Notes under the pieces: generated by a model
Told to the model about the DNA's origin: nothing
Databases searched by the model: none
What the model saw: the letters and a program-made list of their open reading frames with translations, nothing else
Made by a program: the position numbers and the translations under genes
NCBI RefSeq assembly: GCF_030056705.1
Contig: NZ_JASHIC010000029.1
Span: 49,604-113,603 of the forward strand
DNA: 64,000 nt
From: Flectobacillus longus
GTDB lineage: Bacteria > Bacteroidota > Bacteroidia > Cytophagales > Spirosomataceae
Direction: 5' to 3'
In this document: piece by piece, positions 25,567-33,891 of the stretch
Layout of the letters: every line of letters begins with the position of its first letter
Position numbering within the stretch: position 1 is the stretch's first letter

Positions 25567-26763
25567 CTATTTATCAGCAGTTAAAATCAACAACTTTACT
25601 TTTCTTTTTCCATCCGTTAATGTTAAACCTATCTTTTCTAACTCCTCCATACAAGCGTTTGGTTTTTCGGGATACCAAGGAAAAGATAAATTGTATTTTT
25701 TCGTTAATCCCGTTTCATCAATAATAGGTTTACTGAGGTTGTCCTCTAAAAAAGATGCCAAATTTTCCAGTCCTCCACTCTTCATCTCAAGTCCATTTGC
25801 TGAGGTAGAAACAGAAGATGTATCATCACTTTCAGCTTCTTCAATTTTAGCCACATTATTTACTTTTGACAAAACTTTTATGTCAATCTCTCTTTCTTCA
25901 AACTTCACTTTCACAGGTGCAATACCACTCAAATACCCCAGTATGGCGCTTGAGGCTTGCTCTTTAGTGAATTTAGGCGCATATATTTCCAAACCAATTG
26001 CTTGGTCAGGCGCACCCCATCCACGGTAATATGATTTTGGATTTTCCCATCTCGTCCTAGTTCTGTTGGGATAATTATACAATATCTCATAGATAGTTGA
26101 GTATGACATATTGATAAACGTTAACCTTCCATTTTTAAAAGCTTTGTAAACGCTGTAGGTATTCTTGTCAAAAGGTTTTTGCACAATTTGAACATCAGTT
26201 TCTCCTTGCTCAGATCCAATCAGGTTTTCTATCTCCTTCTCTACCCCATCAGAATATTGCGCTGTTACTTTTTTGCCAGCAATAAGTTCTTTGATATGTT
26301 TATCTGTTACTAATCCAGCAGTGGTAATACTTTGTACAATTCCACTCTTATCAATAAAAATGGTATGTGGTACAGCCTCGTGAGGGAAATACTTCACATA
26401 TTGTTGATCGTTTGTGTCCAAAACCACAGGAAGCGCCAGTTTTCTATTTTGGAGAAATTTTATAATTCTTGCTTTTTTGTCTTGAGCAATGGTAATAATT
26501 TTCAAGTCCTTTTGATAATCCTTTTGCCACTTTTCTAATTTTGGAAAGGATTCGATACAGGGTCTACAACTTGTCGACCAGAAGTCGATAATGACAGCTT
26601 TTCCCTTGAAATCAGAAAGTTTGTATCCTGTCTTCGTATCATTGAGCACTTCTTTAAATACGATTTCAGGAGCAGGTTTACCAATGAGTTTAGAGGATTG
26701 AGCAGATAAGTTAAAGGTTACTAGAAAAGTGAAAGCAATAAGGGCAAATTTTGTGTAGGTCAT
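25567..26763 (-). CDS. Thioredoxin-like (TlpA/redoxin) protein fused to DUF3738/TIGR03435-like domain
   Basis: This 398-residue exported protein has a signal peptide (to about residue 21). Residues ~25-170 are a TlpA-like thioredoxin domain with FWSTSCRPCIESFP, active-site Cys66 and Cys69, preceded by KLSDFKGKAVIIDFW. The second half (~190-398) resembles DUF3738 (TIGR03435), shown by LASFLEDNLSKPIIDETGLTKKYNLSF and a terminal EELEKIGLTLTDGKRKVKLLIL. TlpA-type domains reduce disulfides or assist cytochrome maturation in the periplasm. DUF3738 has no established function and is often found near BlaR/M56-type genes, none of which is here. It stands alone between hairpins. Confidence 0.82.
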   Translation of the reverse strand: MTYTKFALIAFTFLVTFNLSAQSSKLIGKPAPEIVFKEVLNDTKTGYKLSDFKGKAVIIDFWSTSCRPCIESFPKLEKWQKDYQKDLKIITIAQDKKARIIKFLQNRKLALPVVLDTNDQQYVKYFPHEAVPHTIFIDKSGIVQSITTAGLVTDKHIKELIAGKKVTAQYSDGVEKEIENLIGSEQGETDVQIVQKPFDKNTYSVYKAFKNGRLTFINMSYSTIYEILYNYPNRTRTRWENPKSYYRGWGAPDQAIGLEIYAPKFTKEQASSAILGYLSGIAPVKVKFEEREIDIKVLSKVNNVAKIEEAESDDTSSVSTSANGLEMKSGGLENLASFLEDNLSKPIIDETGLTKKYNLSFPWYPEKPNACMEELEKIGLTLTDGKRKVKLLILTADK

Positions 26764-26927
26764 TGAATTGTGTAGTTTATGTAAATAAATAGTTTTAAAG
26801 AACTTAAAAAATGCTGGTTTTTGATTTATTAACCTATAAAATTATCAGGTATTAGCACTTAATTGGAAATTCTCCTATGTGTCTTCAACGATAAATAATT
26901 TTGTTTTATTTTATTCCTAAAAATAAA

Positions 26928-26973
26928 AATTGGAGTATTTTTAACAAAATATTCTGCTAAAAAAACTCCAATT
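26928..26973 (-). terminator. Terminator downstream of asparaginase
   Basis: The arms AATTGGAGT (26928-26936) and ACTCCAATT (26965-26973) are followed, on the minus strand, by a T-rich tract. It lies 25 nt past the asparaginase stop. Confidence 0.65.
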
Positions 26974-26997
26974 ATGCGTTAAAACATCTGTAAACAA

Positions 26998-28056
26998 CTA
27001 TGACATTTCACCAGCTAAAGGCCTTTTCAAAATTGCTTTTATCTCTTCTATCTCTTTGGCTTTACCTAAAGCATACATCATTTTGGTGACTGCCGCTTCT
27101 GTTGTTAGGTCTGCTCCGCTAACTACACCAACTTCCTGTAGGAAATGACTCGTTTCGTATCTGCCTTGAATTACTCGTCCGCCATTGCATTGTGACACAT
27201 TGTAAATGACGATTCCCTTATCAATACTTTGCTGAATCAAATCTAAAAACCATTGCTCGGTTGGGGCATTACCAGAGCCATACGTCTCCATAATGACACC
27301 ACGCAAACCTTCAATACCAAGAATACTTTTCACAACTTTTTCGGAAATACCTGGGAAGAGCTTCAATATCACTACATTTTCGTCTAGTTGGGTATTTACT
27401 TTAAGATGAACATTTTGCTTAAAATGACCAATAAAGGGATAATTATATTCAATGCGAACACCTGCTTCAGCTAGTGGAGGATAATTCTCCGATTCGAAGG
27501 CGTTGAACTGAACACTTTCGTGCTTACGTGCACGATTTCCTCTCAACAAAAGCGAGTTAAAGTAGATACAAACCTCTGAAATTATAGGTCGACCGTTTTG
27601 TTTGGCAGCCGCAATTTCAAGAGCGGTAATAAAGTTTTCTTTTGCATCTGTACGAGCTACACCAATAGGCAATTGCGCCCCTGTAAGAATTACAGGTTTA
27701 TTGAGATTTTCTAATAAATAACTCAAAGCCGATGCCGTATATGCCATGGTATCGGTACCATGAATAATCACAAAAGAATCGTACTCATGGTATTTTTCTC
27801 CAATAATTTCAGCTAGTCGTATCCACAAAGCAGGCTTGATATTGGATGAATCTAACAGATTTTCGAACGTAAGCACGGTGATTTCAAAATCTAAACGTGC
27901 CATTTCTGGAAGATTATCGGGGATTTGGGCAAAATCAAAAGGCACGAGGCTATCAGAATGATGGTCGTAGGCCATTCCTAGCGTTCCACCAGTATAAATC
28001 ACCAGCACCCTCGAATTACCCGAGGATTTAGTTTTAATCTTAATTGTTTTGTACAT
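26998..28056 (-). CDS. ansA: Type I (cytoplasmic) L-asparaginase
   Basis: The enzyme hydrolyses L-asparagine to aspartate and ammonia. From the ATG at 28056 the protein has 352 residues: VLVIYTGGTLGM contains the first catalytic Thr (Thr22), and IIHGTDTMAYTASALSY carries the second Thr-Asp pair. LTGAQLPIGVARTDAKENF and ETYGSGNAP follow. An in-frame ATG at 28131 would add 25 residues, but a good promoter lies inside that extension, so I prefer 28056. No signal peptide is seen, fitting the cytoplasmic class. The gene is monocistronic with its own promoter and terminator. Confidence 0.9.
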   Translation of the reverse strand: MYKTIKIKTKSSGNSRVLVIYTGGTLGMAYDHHSDSLVPFDFAQIPDNLPEMARLDFEITVLTFENLLDSSNIKPALWIRLAEIIGEKYHEYDSFVIIHGTDTMAYTASALSYLLENLNKPVILTGAQLPIGVARTDAKENFITALEIAAAKQNGRPIISEVCIYFNSLLLRGNRARKHESVQFNAFESENYPPLAEAGVRIEYNYPFIGHFKQNVHLKVNTQLDENVVILKLFPGISEKVVKSILGIEGLRGVIMETYGSGNAPTEQWFLDLIQQSIDKGIVIYNVSQCNGGRVIQGRYETSHFLQEVGVVSGADLTTEAAVTKMMYALGKAKEIEEIKAILKRPLAGEMS

Positions 28057-28083
28057 ATTTAGTTTGGGGGATGAATTGTGGCG

Positions 28084-28113
28084 CAAAAGTACTGAATTAC
28101 ACCAGCAATCAAA
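28084..28113 (-). promoter_or_regulatory. Bacteroidota-type promoter for asparaginase
   Basis: On the minus strand TACTTTTG (28084-28091) matches the TAnnTTTG -7 box. A TTTG -33 element lies 18 nt further upstream at about 28110-28113. The ATG used for ansA is about 28 nt downstream of the -7 box. Confidence 0.6.
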
Positions 28114-28306
28114 ACGCAAACAAAGAATCAAGCTATTGTTGAGGAATTTGAAAAAAAGCGAAAAAATGAGGCTAGAGTAAGTTTTGGAGGATAATTTCCC
28201 GAAGTATATGAAATGACCAAGACTATTTTACGGTGATTTTGGGAATTATCGGAGAAAAAAAGATTTATATTTTACTTCAATATTTTTTTGAAACTTTAGA
28301 AACTGT

Positions 28307-28338
28307 CAAAAAAATAGGTCCAAGTGAGACTTTGGACC
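28307..28338 (-). terminator. Terminator of the glycan/tatD operon
   Basis: On the minus strand the arms GGTCCAA (28332-28338) and TTGGACC (28317-28323) are followed by TATTTTTTTG. A second perfect hairpin, TATCGGGTGAAT/ATTCACCCGATA (28361-28372/28375-28386), lies between it and the tatD stop. Confidence 0.75.
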
Positions 28339-28412
28339 ACAGTAAGTCAATAATTCCGTTTATCGGGTGAATAAATTCACCCGATACGAAAAATTTAATG
28401 CTTCATGAATGC

Positions 28413-29177
28413 TTAACCTAACAAAGCTTTGGCGTTTTGTGTCGTTTTTTCCAAAACTACACTTACATCGCATTGATGCCAATCTGCAATCTTTTGGGCT
28501 ACTAATGGCAAATAAGATGGCTCATTACGTTTTCCTCTGTATGGAACTGGTGCCAAATAGGGAGCATCCGTTTCTAAAACTAACTTGTCTAAAGAAATAT
28601 GTGGAATCACTTGGTCCAAGCCACCATTTTTAAACGTTGCCACACCGCCAATTCCCAATAAAAATCCTAATTCAACAGCTTTTTGAGCTTCTTCTAACGT
28701 TCCTGTAAAGCAATGAAAAATGCCTTTTAGATTTGGGTCTGCATTCTTTTCTATCAACTCTACCGTTTCCCAAAAAGCATTTCTTGAATGTATATCTATC
28801 CAAAGATTGTGCTTTTTTGCTAAGGCACATTGTTGTAAAAATGCTTCTTGTTGTTGCGCAAAAAAGGTTTTATCCCAGTACAAATCCAAGCCTATCTCAC
28901 CAATAGCAATGAATTTTTCTTTCGCTAAATAATCTTCTATAATTTGTATTTCTTTCTCAAAATCTTCTTTTACATAACATGGATGTAAACCAATCATGGG
29001 CAAACATTTATCGGGATAAGCTTTTGCTAATACCATCATGCTATCGATGGTTTCATGGTTACAGTTGGGCATCCAGATTTGTTCTACTCCAGCTTCAAAG
29101 GCACGCGCCAACATTTGTTCCATATCCTCGTTGAATCCTTCATCGTAAATGTGTGCGTGGGTTTCTATAATATTCAT
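28413..29177 (-). CDS. tatD: TatD-family metal-dependent hydrolase (DNase-like)
   Basis: This is a 254-residue TIM-barrel amidohydrolase-type nuclease. It has the metal-binding start IIETHAHIYDEGF, the Glu ligand in IAIGEIGLDLYWD, IHSRNA, GIFHCFTGT, and LVLETDAPYLAP with the last Asp ligand. TatD proteins are 3'-5' exonucleases/DNases of the cytoplasm and the length is typical. The gene is last in a minus-strand run with two glycosyltransferases, a deacetylase and a flippase-like protein (30 nt after the glycosyltransferase at 29208). This is probably transcriptional convenience rather than a functional link, and a hairpin terminator follows. Confidence 0.9.
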   Translation of the reverse strand: MNIIETHAHIYDEGFNEDMEQMLARAFEAGVEQIWMPNCNHETIDSMMVLAKAYPDKCLPMIGLHPCYVKEDFEKEIQIIEDYLAKEKFIAIGEIGLDLYWDKTFFAQQQEAFLQQCALAKKHNLWIDIHSRNAFWETVELIEKNADPNLKGIFHCFTGTLEEAQKAVELGFLLGIGGVATFKNGGLDQVIPHISLDKLVLETDAPYLAPVPYRGKRNEPSYLPLVAQKIADWHQCDVSVVLEKTTQNAKALLG

Positions 29178-29207
29178 TTTGATCGTTGTTAATGGTTATC
29201 TCCCTAA

Positions 29208-30239
29208 TCAGGAGTAAATTCTTCCTTTCCAGTCTATTTTAATAGGAATTGCATAAAAAATCACCATGGTAATTTGCCACCAATTGGCATATAATTCATA
29301 GCTCAACAAATGCCTTATTAAATGAAATTGTTTGAGTTTGACAATAGTTGGTAATACAGTCAGAGTTTGTCCAAGCCATTTGATTGCCCAAATGCCAAGG
29401 GCAATTTTCAATGAATGTAAGCAAGCAACTGCCACAAGAATCGGCAAAAAGAGCGCTTGACAATACAGCAAAAGTACAATCCACCAAGGACATTGCAAAG
29501 CCCCAACCATCCAACGTTTCCGCTGATGTAAAAATTCCTTCAAGCTTGTCATGGGTAAAGTCTCGGCAAAAACCTGCTGATTAATCGAGTTTTTAAAACT
29601 AAATCCTTGCCGTACTACTTCATGAAATAATGCAAAATCTTCGGTAATCGAAAAAGGTATTTTGGCATAACCTCCAGTAGACTCGTAAGCCTCACGAGTC
29701 ATACCCGAATTATTTCCTAAACCTGTCAAAGGTAGATTAATCAACGCTGCTGTTCGGAGTAACGTAAGCGCATGAAGCCAGTCGATTGATTGAAATTGAT
29801 GCCAAAGAGATTTGCCTCTAACCGCAGTTACTCCAACTTGATGCCCCAACTTTGGATTGTTTTCAAAACCTTCGATCATTCCTGCTATCCAATTAGGGTT
29901 TACTTTTACATCGGCGTCAGTAATCAAAAAATACTTCCCCTTAGAATACTCGTAAAGATTTGCCAATACATTTGCCTTTCCTCGCTGATTATTGATTGTT
30001 TTTTGGATTGAAATCAGCTCAAAATAAGGTTTATCTTGGATATATTCTGTGACTAATCTAGCAGTTTGGTCAGTCGATTGGTCATCCCCAATTAAAACTT
30101 GTAATTGATTTTTGGGAAAGTCGGTTGCATCTATTGAAGCAAGACATTCGATAATATTTCCCTCTTCATTTCGAGCTGCAATCCAAATGGTTACCAAAGG
30201 TTTTTCCTCATTACTTAAAGTATTCTTCTCTATTTCCAT
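29208..30239 (-). CDS. Family 2 glycosyltransferase, membrane-associated
   Basis: This 343-residue GT2 enzyme has the GT-A nucleotide-sugar site: VTIWIAARNEEGNIIECLAS, LIGDDQSTDQTA, ITDADVKVNPNW (the metal DxD) and the processive-type QRKRWMVG. Hydrophobic segments near the C-terminus (CPWWIVLLLYCQALFLPILVAV and after) anchor it in the inner membrane. I use the ATG at 30239 because the longer frame begins with TTG at 30251. It lies 27 nt after the polysaccharide deacetylase gene and 30 nt before tatD in the same operon. The presumed role is building a surface glycan or glycolipid; donor and acceptor are unknown. Confidence 0.87.
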   Translation of the reverse strand: MEIEKNTLSNEEKPLVTIWIAARNEEGNIIECLASIDATDFPKNQLQVLIGDDQSTDQTARLVTEYIQDKPYFELISIQKTINNQRGKANVLANLYEYSKGKYFLITDADVKVNPNWIAGMIEGFENNPKLGHQVGVTAVRGKSLWHQFQSIDWLHALTLLRTAALINLPLTGLGNNSGMTREAYESTGGYAKIPFSITEDFALFHEVVRQGFSFKNSINQQVFAETLPMTSLKEFLHQRKRWMVGALQCPWWIVLLLYCQALFLPILVAVACLHSLKIALGIWAIKWLGQTLTVLPTIVKLKQFHLIRHLLSYELYANWWQITMVIFYAIPIKIDWKGRIYS

Positions 30240-30266
30240 ATTCACAACCAATTAAATTTCAATACC

Positions 30267-30917
30267 TTACACCAAGCTTCTAAATTCAAATCCTTTTTCC
30301 TTAAAATGTTCTAAATACCTTGGCAAAGCATAACTCATATTTTGGTTAGCTTTAATACTGTCATGAAACACCACGATTGAACCAGATTCTGTGTACTGAA
30401 TACTTTTTTGTAAAACTGTTTCGGGACTCAGATTTTGAGAAAAATCCCCTGTCAACACATCCCACATCACAATCTCATGTGAAGTCAATATACTTTTTGC
30501 TTGTGTCTTTTTGATTCTTCCATGTGGTGGTCGAAACTTCGGTTTTTGTCCCCTGATGGCGTCTTGGTGTTGATTAATCCACGTTTCGCATTTCAAAAAA
30601 TTCTCATGATAGAGCTCATTTTCAGTTTTCCAACCTCTCAAATGATTAAAAGTGTGATTGCCAATCAGATGCCCCTCCGCTATCACCTTATCCATGATTT
30701 CGGGGTGCTTGTGAATATTGTCACCAATACAAAAAAAACTGGCTTTTGCCTCAAACTGCTTTAACGTATCCAACACGAATTCAGTCACTTCAGGTATTGG
30801 CCCATCATCAAAAGTCAAATAAATCACCTTTTTATCTCCTAGGCTAGACTTCGGAATGCGCCAAGTCATTGCTGGATAAATAGCACGAAAAAGAAAATTG
30901 CTTTTATGTAAAAACAT
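30267..30917 (-). CDS. NodB-type polysaccharide deacetylase
   Basis: This 216-residue CE4 deacetylase removes N- or O-acetyl groups from amino sugars in a glycan. It has the metal/catalytic motif YLTFDDGPIPEVT, HLIGNHTFNHLRGW with the two metal His residues, FRPPHGRIKK, and a C-terminal SIVVFHDSIK carrying the catalytic His. No cleavable signal peptide is obvious, although residues 8-20 are mildly hydrophobic. It lies between two GT2 genes, as in clusters that make partly deacetylated surface polysaccharides or modify lipid-linked sugars. Confidence 0.88.
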   Translation of the reverse strand: MFLHKSNFLFRAIYPAMTWRIPKSSLGDKKVIYLTFDDGPIPEVTEFVLDTLKQFEAKASFFCIGDNIHKHPEIMDKVIAEGHLIGNHTFNHLRGWKTENELYHENFLKCETWINQHQDAIRGQKPKFRPPHGRIKKTQAKSILTSHEIVMWDVLTGDFSQNLSPETVLQKSIQYTESGSIVVFHDSIKANQNMSYALPRYLEHFKEKGFEFRSLV

Positions 30918-30932
30918 GAGAGAATTAGGGAT

Positions 30933-31045
30933 TAAGCATTAGTGCTGAATTGTGAATGTAATTTTTAGATTATCACTAATTTTTTATTTACAATTGTTTC
31001 AATCTTATTTTGCCCACTCAAGTTAGCGAGCAAAATAAGATTGAA
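30933..31045. repeat. MITE-like ends, copies E and F facing each other
   Basis: TAAGCATTAGTGCTGAATTG (from 30933) resembles the end of copy B. A perfect 16-bp inverted repeat TTCAATCTTATTTTGC (30998-31013) / GCAAAATAAGATTGAA (31030-31045) looks like the inner parts of two elements abutting head to head around 31014-31029. This lies in the 264-nt gap that interrupts the glycan operon. Confidence 0.5.
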
Positions 31046-31078
31046 TAAACGAAAATTTTATTGTTTCCCTTTGTAAAA

Positions 31079-31133
31079 GCGCCGTAGGTGCGACAGAAAG
31101 CTAAAATCTGGAAGTCTGTCGCACCTACGGTGC
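31079..31133. repeat. Long hairpin repeat (GCCGTAGGTGCGAC type)
   Basis: The arms GCGCCGTAGGTGCGACAGA (31079-31097) and TCTGTCGCACCTACGGTGC (31115-31133) pair at 18 of 19 positions around a 17-nt loop. A degenerate copy with the same loop text (AAA.TCTTGAAG) and flanks (TTTGTAAAAGC before, GATGAAAAGATTGG after) is at 14824-14878. It is probably an internal module of the MITE-like elements. Confidence 0.7.
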
Positions 31134-31181
31134 TGATAAAACATTGGGTTCTGTAAAAAATCCTATCACCAAATCTTCAAA

Positions 31182-32315
31182 TTAAAAATGTCTCCTCCCC
31201 TTCCAAACATATCCTTTTTTCCAAGCCGAAATACCGAAGAATACTACATAAAATGGATATAAAATCTGCACTAAGGGAATATATTTAATGTAGGATACCT
31301 TCTTGAAAAAAGATAATACTGGTGCTAAAAAAACGTATTCTGGCAAACAACGAACCAGCCAAAGTACTATAAACTGAGTGGTCGTTAAATCATTCCTTAG
31401 CCATAAAAATGGGCTCAAAAGCATTCCAAAATTAAGGGTAAAAATGGTGATTGCTAGAAAAGTGATTTTCCAATCTTTATAATGATTCCATTTGCTAGCC
31501 CAGCGTTTGCGTTGTTGGACAAAAGTGCTAAGATTTTCTTGGGCTTGTGTAAAAACAATATTGGGTTGATAATGAGCAAAAACGATTTGATTTGGGTATT
31601 TTTCGGCAATTTTATGCATCAAAAACTCATCATCGCCAGAGGCGATATGCTCATTACCCTCAAATCCATTTACTTCTTCAAACACAGCTTTTGGATAGGC
31701 AATATTCGCACCGTTGCACATATTTGGCTTGCCAACCATCATGGCACAAGCTCCAGAACCAACCAAACTGGCAAACTCAATACTTTGTAAAATCGTCCAT
31801 AATCGACCATTGGGAATAAACGTAACACCTCCGCTAATAAGCTTGGCATTTCGTCCTTTGTACAATTGTTGCATTCCTAACAACCAAAATTCCCCTACTC
31901 GACAATCGGCATCGGTACATACTATTAGTTCGCCTTGAGCTTGTTGAACCCCCATTTTTATGGCATTCTTTTTACCCCTTAAATCAAATTCCTCCAAATG
32001 AATAATATGAACAGGAAAATCTAATTCGTTGCGTAAGTTTTCAATTTGAAAAACTGTATCATCAGTTGAATGGTCGTTGATAATGATGATTTCTAATAGT
32101 GCTTTGGGATAACGTTGCTTAGCCAAATCTCGAAACAGATAGGGAATATTCAGGGCCTCATTTCGGGCTGCAACAAGCACCGAAATGGTCGTATCTTTGG
32201 GCACTTTTCGCATAAAACGTTTGCCAAAAGTTACCTTTTTAAGCCAAATTCCCGCTAATGTAAAGGTGAATAGGGCATAAACCGCCACCAAAAAAAGTAA
32301 GATATTAATGAGCAT
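31182..32315 (-). CDS. Family 2 glycosyltransferase with membrane segments
   Basis: This 377-residue GT2 protein has an N-terminal membrane helix (LINILLFLVAVYALFTFTLAGIWL). The GT-A domain follows with TTISVLVAARNEALNIPYL, IIINDHSTDDTV, VCTDADCRVG, SGDDEFLMHK (the acidic catalytic motif) and QRKRWASKWN. Two to three C-terminal membrane helices follow. I start at the ATG at 32315; the longer frame begins with TTG at 32348. The start overlaps the end of the flippase-like gene by 11 nt, indicating translational coupling. It is the second glycosyltransferase of the cluster; substrates are unknown. Confidence 0.87.
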   Translation of the reverse strand: MLINILLFLVAVYALFTFTLAGIWLKKVTFGKRFMRKVPKDTTISVLVAARNEALNIPYLFRDLAKQRYPKALLEIIIINDHSTDDTVFQIENLRNELDFPVHIIHLEEFDLRGKKNAIKMGVQQAQGELIVCTDADCRVGEFWLLGMQQLYKGRNAKLISGGVTFIPNGRLWTILQSIEFASLVGSGACAMMVGKPNMCNGANIAYPKAVFEEVNGFEGNEHIASGDDEFLMHKIAEKYPNQIVFAHYQPNIVFTQAQENLSTFVQQRKRWASKWNHYKDWKITFLAITIFTLNFGMLLSPFLWLRNDLTTTQFIVLWLVRCLPEYVFLAPVLSFFKKVSYIKYIPLVQILYPFYVVFFGISAWKKGYVWKGRRHF

Positions 32316-33264
32316 TTTTTCGAGTAAAAAGTATCCAAATACTGCCAATCAGTACAGGAATTCCAATATTTAAGAGCCAAAGACTAAAAGTTGCTGTAAT
32401 CACTTGGTTGATATCAACGGCGTAATGTCTCATGAAGTAAATAGCAGACAGCTCACGTACGCCCAAATCACTGACAAAGTTTAAAGCTGGAATGATGGTT
32501 TTTGCTAGGAAAACGCTATTCACTACTGCCAAAGTATCTACAAAAGGTAATTTGACCCCTGCCCAATTGAATAGCAAACAAAACTGCAAGATAAAAACCA
32601 AATGACGCATGATTCCAATGGCAAACAAACTACCCCATTGTTTTTTTCTTAGGGTATAAATAGCCTCTAAAACCTGTTGGATACGTTGATTTTTAATCAG
32701 TTTTTGCTTTCCGATATACCATCCTATTCCTAAGACTACCGTACCCACTGTAGGAATTCCAAGGATTAAATAGCTTTCGAGGGAATTTTTCAGTCCAAAT
32801 TTTTGAACAATATAAATCAATCCAAAATAGCCAAAGCTGATAGTGACGATTGTCTGAATAACACCACTTATAATACCTGCCCCTATTCCTTCGGTTTTCT
32901 TTTTAAGATTTATGATTCGTCCTGCCACATCGCCTGTTCCACTTGGGAGTAGCATACCAAGCGCCAGACCAGTTAAGACCGATTTAAAAGCCTGAACAGT
33001 TGAAATAGGCTCAATATTTTGTAAGAGTGTTTGCCACTTCAATGATTCCAAGGTCCAATTCAGTCCCATCAGTGTCAAAAGAACTATCCAAAAATAAAAT
33101 GGTGTCCCCTGCCATGAACTCAAAAACGTAGTCATAAGTCCCTCAAAACCTTGCTGTTGGTACTGTATTGTACGAAAAAGCGCATACATTACTGTACAAA
33201 AGAGAAGGATTCGAACTACAAAAATGAGTTTTTGACCAAAATATTTACCCAAAGCTTCTTTCAA
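32305..33264 (-). CDS. Flippase-like membrane protein (LPG_synthase_TM / UPF0104 family)
   Basis: This polytopic inner-membrane protein of about 319 residues has roughly seven to eight hydrophobic segments. It carries the family motif LLPSGTGDVAGRI near residue 110. The family (AglD/MprF N-terminal-like) is linked to lipid-linked sugar handling or lipid flipping. It is the first gene of the minus-strand glycan operon and overlaps the next glycosyltransferase by 11 nt. The first codon giving an intact first membrane helix is TTG (33262-33264), with an in-frame TAG just upstream. The first ATG (33189) would cut that helix, so a TTG start is likely but not certain. Confidence 0.82.
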   Translation of the reverse strand: MKEALGKYFGQKLIFVVRILLFCTVMYALFRTIQYQQQGFEGLMTTFLSSWQGTPFYFWIVLLTLMGLNWTLESLKWQTLLQNIEPISTVQAFKSVLTGLALGMLLPSGTGDVAGRIINLKKKTEGIGAGIISGVIQTIVTISFGYFGLIYIVQKFGLKNSLESYLILGIPTVGTVVLGIGWYIGKQKLIKNQRIQQVLEAIYTLRKKQWGSLFAIGIMRHLVFILQFCLLFNWAGVKLPFVDTLAVVNSVFLAKTIIPALNFVSDLGVRELSAIYFMRHYAVDINQVITATFSLWLLNIGIPVLIGSIWILFTRKNAH

Positions 33265-33284
33265 ATTCTATAAAATTTATTGAT

Positions 33285-33292
33285 TACCTTTG
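33285..33292 (+). promoter_or_regulatory. Probable -7 box for ruvC
   Basis: TACCTTTG matches TAnnTTTG, 36 nt upstream of the ruvC ATG. No clear TTTG -33 element is visible at the usual distance, so this is a partial match. Confidence 0.45.
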
Positions 33293-33327
33293 CATAGAAT
33301 CAATTTTGAAACAAAGTTACACTTTAC

Positions 33328-33891
33328 ATGGCAGAGTCTGTTGAGAAAATCATTTTAGGAGTTGACCCCGGCACCCGCTTTATGGGATACGGGGTGATAT
33401 TGGTGCAACGTGGAAATATCTCAGTTTTGCAATACGGTGTAATCAATGTGAGCAAATATGCCACTCAAGAATTGAAACTTAAAAAAATCTTCGAAAGAAT
33501 CATCGGAATTATCGAAGAGTTTTCGCCAGACGAAATGGCTATAGAAGCCCCATTTTTTGGTAAAAACGTACAATCAATGCTCAAACTTGGACGTGCACAG
33601 GGTGTGGTAATGGCTGCCGCTCTTTCCAGACAAATTCCGATTGTAGAGTACTCTCCCAAAACGGTCAAACAATCTGTAACAGGCAACGGAAATGCTTCCA
33701 AAGAACAAGTAGCAAGTATGCTTGACCATTTATTAAAAATGAAACTAGAGCCAGAAATGTTTGATGCTACCGATGCCTTAGGTATTGCAGTATGTCATCA
33801 TTTTCATGGCAATAATATTATGGCAACTAATAAGGGTACGAAAAAAGGCTGGGCAGCTTTTATCAATGAAAATCCTAATAGAATTAAATAA
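33328..33891 (+). CDS. ruvC: Holliday junction endonuclease RuvC
   Basis: RuvC is the dimeric endodeoxyribonuclease that resolves Holliday junctions with RuvAB. The 187-residue protein shows the RNase H-fold catalytic acids: Asp13 in ILGVDPGTRFMGYG, Glu73 in MAIEAPFFGKN, and Asp146/Asp149 in FDATDALGIAVCHH. QSVTGNGNASKEQVASML is also typical. It has a ~25-residue C-terminal extension compared with E. coli RuvC, normal for Bacteroidota. It is monocistronic and divergent from the flippase-like gene. The TAA stop coincides with the apparent left end of a repeat element. Confidence 0.95.
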   Translation: MAESVEKIILGVDPGTRFMGYGVILVQRGNISVLQYGVINVSKYATQELKLKKIFERIIGIIEEFSPDEMAIEAPFFGKNVQSMLKLGRAQGVVMAAALSRQIPIVEYSPKTVKQSVTGNGNASKEQVASMLDHLLKMKLEPEMFDATDALGIAVCHHFHGNNIMATNKGTKKGWAAFINENPNRIK

